Below are positions 59,186 through 64,000 of a stretch of DNA of 64,000 nucleotides, in pieces; positions within the stretch are counted from its first letter, which is position 1, and every line of letters begins with the position of its first letter. The stretch is from Epiperipatus broadwayi (Eukaryota; Onychophora; Udeonychophora; Euonychophora; Peripatidae). Location: NCBI GenBank assembly GCA_028023455.1, contig JAQFVV010012395.1, positions 5,026,001 through 5,090,000 of the forward strand, in the 5' to 3' direction. The position numbers were made by a program, and so were the translations under genes. The notes under the pieces are model-generated. The model did not search any database. It was not told where the DNA came from and saw only the letters and a program-made list of their open reading frames with translations.

Positions 59186-62100
59186 CTGTAAAAAAAAAAA
59201 AATCTATAATATATAACTAAAATATACCAAATGCTTATTTTTAATTTATGACTAATCAATCCTTCATTATAAAAATTTAGCATGTAAGTAATAAAAAAAA
59301 ACCAAGAGTAAAATAACAACAATAGCATAATTTATATAAATTAAATAGATAACCACTTCACATATTCAGTCCTGGTGATAAATAATAAATTAGTGCAAAA
59401 ATTAGAAAATAGACTATAAAATTAATAAAACAGTATAGGCCATAATATAGTTAACTAATAATGTTATGCATGTAATTTTCATTTTTTCTTAAAAAATAAC
59501 AAAATGAAAAAAAAAAAAAGGTAGGAGGCCATCATTCACTTTGATTTTATTGTATTGTTTATTATTAAAAAAAAAATATATCAAAAACTTTTCTATAAGA
59601 AAGAAAAAAAAAAGATTAATTGCTATAGTTTTAATTGTTAATTATTACAGTACAGACATAAAAATATTTAAAATAGTAAATAAAACTTATTGTAAATATA
59701 TATGGAATAGATATTAAAATTAAAGATTACTGTTACTATTTATTGTTTGTTTAAATCAAAACTTAGATTTTGATATAAACAATATTTATTTTAATATGCA
59801 GCATGTTATTAATTATATAAAAAAATGAGAGAAATATACATGTGTTCTTGATAAAATTGTCTTTAACTAATCAATACAGTTTACATGAAACAATATCTGT
59901 ATGAGCAATATATATTGAGAACTGCCTTAAATTACCTAAATTATTTTTTAATGCCATATACAATATTAATATTAAATCAATAATTATTTGTCATTGCTGC
60001 AGAGGAAAAATATACGTTTATATCAACTTAAAATAATGCATTAATTATTATTTAGTAATGGGCTATTAATTTATTCCCAATATTTTAGCATACTTTTTTT
60101 ATGAACTAAACTATTATAAAATCATCTAACACTTTTACACTAACCTTGTATAAAGAATTGTTACTAGTTATAAAGTCAGTATTAATAATGTTATATACTT
60201 AAAAAAAATAATAATGATGTAATAATTATATATTTTCTTAATTTAAATATTTTTTTTTTAAAAAAAAAGTTATATCATTTCTATATGTATTCTATTTCAA
60301 AACATGGCATTAAGGGATGATATTTCACATCACCTAAATTAAATTCTTAAATAAAAAATTGAATTATTTTAATTTGCTACAATAACTTCTATTATTAAAT
60401 TTAAATACACCAGCTATTTGAGAGTTCTAATCTACTTCTCATCACTCTATTTCTGAGCCATCTCTATAAGCATTATAAACAAATGGATATCAGAAAGTAG
60501 TACCAAAGATTACGCTGGAGATATTTTTGGAATATATTCACTGATCACTGAAGCTTATAGAGATTGTTTTGACTAGAATTATGAAATGTAGTTTACTACC
60601 AGTTCATTTCCCATAAAGTATGATGTTAATATAAAAAAAAATTTCAGATGATTTCCCAAATTATCTTGAACAAACAAGAAGACTGCTAATATGGACATAA
60701 AGAGACCTGTAGTTCATTATAAAAATTGTGACGCTGATGTTAGCTGTGATATGCATAACACAATTATTATAGCAATGGATAGAACACAGCATCCTTTATA
60801 AGGTTCTACAAATCAGATTTGCAGCAACTTCTTATAGGATTCTATCAAAGATACTGTTTGTTACATACTAAATATGTGAACTAGCTAATCTGAAGATCAA
60901 TAATTCAACCGCTAATAGTCATACTTATAAGGGCAGATTTAATGCATTGATGGTGATGGAATTTCTTATCATCTCTAGTGCCAGAATATCATGATATTTG
61001 GCCTGAGCAACAAATTATGTCTTATGAATTTCTTATAAAGTCCCAAACAAATTTTTATTTCCAGATCTTATAACTGGACTTGATCTTTCTAGATATGACT
61101 GAAATTTCATTAATAGATTTAGGATGGCACATGGTCGCTGCTTTATCTTTTTCAAAAATGGAATTTTATAGCTTTTGACATACATAATTGTGGTCAAACA
61201 CAAACCATGAATATCAAAATTAATAATGTCTAATGTATGGATACATGGCAGAATCAAAGGATTTAATAAAGTCACTAGTGAATCTCTCTACCAGTTGGAT
61301 TTATTACAGATTACTTTATAATGTTTGTTGATAGTTAGCTATTTAAAAAAAAAATGAAATGCTATCAAAAAATTAAAATATTTCACAAATATCTTGTAGA
61401 TTTTATGTGTATGTTTATATGTTATATTTTAAATTAATATTAATTATGGCATTTATTCTTTAATCAATGATAAAAATATTAAAATATTTAACTGTTTTCA
61501 ATGCGCAAAGTTCTGATCAATTTTACATTTGTATGTTTGAATCATAAATAAACAATATAAACTAAACTTTTATGATTAAAAATCTAGAGACATATTAAAC
61601 TCTCCCTCCAATTGTTATAAAGTAATGATCAGTTATATCACATAATGAGAAAAAAAAATCATTATTTTATAATAGCATATAATAAACATTAATATCAAGA
61701 CTGCAAATTCCATCAATAATCCTTTGATTCTTTTTTTTTAAATCATCATGATAATCTTTAAAAACTAAGAGTGGAATAAATCTGTCTTTAGATCAAAATA
61801 TATATACACACACAAAAAAGTAGAAGTTTATACTTTTTGACATCAATAAAAGCCAAATACTATATAATGCAAAGGTTTTATTCTATAAAAAGTGCAAGAA
61901 TAAATAGTACAATTTCCCTTTTTCTTTTCAAAAATTGAAACATTACAACTAAATTCAAAGAAAAACCACCATTGTTACAATGTTCATAATACTATATATA
62001 TAATATGTCATTTAGAAAAAATTTTGTTTCTGATGAAAGGCTGACTGTTGGAATGCTTAAAACAACCTCAGAAGAGATTAGTGATATCTCTCTTCCAATT

Positions 62101-62319
62101 TCCCAAAATCAATGAAAAGCTTGCTCTGCAGTTTCTTGAGTTTGAAGAGACGTAAAGTGGACATAGAGTCATTGATGAGTAATTCTATAGTGAGATTGAA
62201 CAATTGCTACGAATTTTTGAAGCCTAAACCTATTTTTTTATTTTTCAGATAATTTTATTAGTATTTTCCTGAAGGTTTGTAATGATAGGGTTTTAGTTGT
62301 ATTTATATATTGGACTATT
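59186..62319 (-). other. upstream PEDS1 intron sequence
   Basis: No exon encoding the expected N-terminal membrane helix was found. A mixed-composition piece at 60480-61300 might be an old element. Otherwise AT-rich. Confidence 0.5.
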
Positions 62320-62540
62320 TCCCTTATCTGATGTGAGTACTGAATATCTTTAGAAAAATTTAACTTTATTTAAATATTCCAAATACATCACATGATCACA
62401 TTTCCTATACTAGCACATTAATTGTTGATAAACAGAGCAAAACTCTCCATACAGTATTGCCACCTGTGCTAAACAGAGTAATCAATGGATGCCAGAAGGC
62501 TTGTGCATAAAATCCCTATCTAATGCCTACTCATCCAATA

Positions 62541-62582
62541 TCCCCAGACTAGTTTCTGGCTTGTGGCCTTCGTCAGTGAGGA
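62541..62582 (-). ncRNA. type I hammerhead ribozyme, family A (inverted arm)
   Basis: Minus strand: UCCUCA, CUGACGA, GGC/GCC stem II, GAA, minimal stem III, C17, UGGGGA. Predicted cleavage is between 62547 and 62546. Confidence 0.7.
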
Positions 62583-62779
62583 GCTTTGGATCTGAGAGCA
62601 CTGCATCTAGATCTTAGGATCTAATGCAACCCTCTAGCAACCACCTTTTATCTCTACTTAACTACTAAACTATGAGCTTAGATTGAAAATATTTTTTGTG
62701 TTTTAAATTTCATTCTCATAGTTTAGTAGTTAAGTAGAGATAAAAGGTGGTTGCTAGAGGGTTGCATTAGATCCAAAGC

Positions 62780-62821
62780 TCCTCACTGACGAAGGCCACA
62801 AGCCAGAAACTAGTCTGGGGA
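62780..62821 (+). ncRNA. type I hammerhead ribozyme, family A (first direct arm)
   Basis: Same sequence and pairing as the inverted-arm copy. Predicted cleavage is after C17 at 62815. It lies 467 nt upstream of the next same-strand site. Confidence 0.7.
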
Positions 62822-63246
62822 TATTGGATGAGTAGGCATTAGATAGGGATTTTATGCACAAGCCTTCTGGCATCCATTGATTAATCTGTTTAGCACAGGT
62901 GGCAATACTGTATGGAGAGTTTTGCTCTGTTTATCAACAATTAATGTGCTAGTATAGGAAATGTGATCATGTGATGCTTAATGGTTTAACACCAATCCTG
63001 CCTAATAGGATAGTGGTGGCTATGGTTGTAAAAGAGCCAAAGACACCAAAATGTATGGGTGTTGAACTGAGTTCAGACCCATATGACTATTTAAGCTATT
63101 GAGCTTAGATTGAAAATATTTTTTGTGTTTTTTTTGTGTTTTCAATTTCATTCTCATAGTTTAGTAGTTAAGTAGAGATAAAAGGTGGTTGCTAGAGGGT
63201 TGCATTAGATCCTAAGATCTAGATGCAGTGCTCTCAGATCCAAAGC

Positions 63247-63288
63247 TCCTCACTGACGAAGGCCACAAGCCAGAAGCTAGTCTGGGGA
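63247..63288 (+). ncRNA. hammerhead ribozyme, family A (second direct arm), one core change
   Basis: Identical to the first direct-arm copy except GAAGC for GAAAC, which replaces the 15.1-16.1 A-U pair with G-U. Predicted site after C17 at 63282. Activity is probably weakened. Confidence 0.6.
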
Positions 63289-63625
63289 TATTGGATGAGT
63301 AGGCATTAGATAGGGATTTTATGCACAAGCCTTCTGGCATCCATTGATTACTCTGTTTAGCACAGGTGGCAATACTGTATGGAGAGTTTTGCTCTGTTTA
63401 TTCCAAATACATTCAATTGCTAATAATAGCACATCAAACAGGTTATGTTTCAAGGGGTATTATTCTCTCCTCTTCTTTAGATGTTGCTGGCTGACTAGTA
63501 ACAATACTAATATGGGAAACGAACCTGGACCCTTAGATTCTTGAGTATTGAATTTTAAAGTAATGCTCTAATCAACTGAACCATCCTGCCAAAGAGAATA
63601 GTCAGTAGAAATTTCATATACTTAT

Positions 63626-64000
63626 CTATGAGGTTCCTCCTGATTTCTCCATTTTTTTCTTCTTAAGAGTAAAGTTGATTAGGGGTTTACATACATTATG
63701 TATAGTCACACTGGGTTGACTTACGGGATAATTTGCCATTGCTATGTGAGCAGCTTCTTTAAATTTTCTTCTTTGTACCTTTTCTTTTCTATCCAATATT
63801 TTTGTGGTTTTCCCAAATGAACATAAGTTCATTGATAATATATAGTCTGTTATCTTAGACAATAGGATGATTAGTCTCACAAAAATATGTTCTTCCACAT
63901 TCACATGGTATTTCATAGATGCAGTTTTTTCTTTTCAGCATTTCAAGTTTAAATTTTGTAGATGTTAGAATTCCTCATAATGTGGAATGGCTCTGGAAGG
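63626..64000 (-). mobile_element. Penelope-like element, GIY-YIG endonuclease end
   Basis: On the minus strand one frame reads NCIYEIPCECGRTYFCETNHPI, matching the start of a Penelope-type GIY-YIG domain (vY.IpC.CG..YiGET.R.i). After a frameshift, a second frame reads TKILDRKEKVQRRKFKEAA and HIAMAN, matching its C-terminal (kiLD.E....rR.iKEa.hI) signature. The RT domain would lie beyond the right edge. It is degenerate, with stops and at least one frameshift, but shows Penelope-like elements exist in this genome. Confidence 0.75.

Larger units (their letters stand above)
62389..63399 (+). mobile_element. family A, composite element with three hammerheads
   Basis: A 1011-bp element flanked by perfect 13-bp duplications ATTCCAAATACAT (62376-62388 and 63400-63412). 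It reads: inverted arm (62389-62680), short AT loop, direct arm (to about 62985), spacer (62986-63145, with CCAAAGACACCAAAATGTAT), and a second direct arm (to 63399). Each arm has a hammerhead. It is inserted into a tRNA-derived SINE whose two halves lie outside. Confidence 0.85.
62320..63597 (-). mobile_element. SINE-2 copy split by a family A element
   Basis: The tail half lies at about 62320-62388 and the body plus tRNA head at 63413-63597. Removing the 62389-63399 insert and one 13-bp duplication restores the order seen at 49.4 kb. Head: GGCAGGATGGTTCAGTTGAT on the minus strand. Confidence 0.7.

Noticed and set aside
61033-61275. 80-codon minus-strand frame considered as the missing PEDS1 N-terminal exon
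   Set aside because: No W/H-rich membrane helix pattern or suitable donor joining phase to the exon at 59185.
1-64000. CRISPR arrays, bacterial operons, classical tRNA or rRNA genes
   Set aside because: No regularly spaced repeats, no bacterial signals, and tRNA-like sequences are all SINE-type without an intact cloverleaf.

Overview
The window is AT-rich (roughly 70-75% by eye), intron-rich nuclear DNA of an animal. Two protein genes are recognised, both on the minus strand and both with GT-AG introns. Codon use, splice signals and the two gene families show a metazoan. I cannot name the species; the density of non-LTR, Penelope-like and tRNA-derived SINE remnants would suit many invertebrates.

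Layout. From 1 to 12025 (possibly to 36613) lies the 5' part of a Na+/K+-ATPase alpha-subunit gene. Three internal coding exons (11921-12025, 11789-11848, 672-875) splice in frame into the cytoplasmic N-terminus and the first membrane segment. The rest of the pump lies beyond position 1. A possible start exon sits at 36574-36613. From 52131 to 59185 lie the last three coding exons of a plasmanylethanolamine desaturase (PEDS1/TMEM189, Kua family), with its stop codon at 52131; its 5' exon(s) are beyond 64000 or not recognisable. The remainder is intron or intergenic DNA filled with repeats: a Ty3/Gypsy element with two LTRs and a gag remnant (2495-4430), at least five decayed LINE fragments, a Penelope-like GIY-YIG fragment at the right edge, several tRNA-derived SINE families, foldback elements and microsatellites.

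Main discovery. Three separate repeat families (called A, B and D here) contain well-formed type I hammerhead ribozyme motifs: CUGANGA and GAAA cores, a stem II hairpin, a very short stem III ending in a UH cleavage site, and a stem I that closes by base pairing. They are built as foldbacks. The two largest copies (A at 62389-63399 and B at 14979-16252) share one plan: an inverted arm, a loop, a direct arm, a spacer and a second direct arm, with a ribozyme in each arm. Consecutive same-strand cleavage sites are about 467, 409, 98 and 98 nt apart, in the size range of animal retrozymes. Most copies are flanked by 12-14 bp target-site duplications, the same length seen around a poly(A)-tailed SINE family here, which suggests one integration machinery. 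The natural reading is non-autonomous, ribozyme-bearing retroelements (retrozyme or Penelope-LTR type). They seem worth describing as families.
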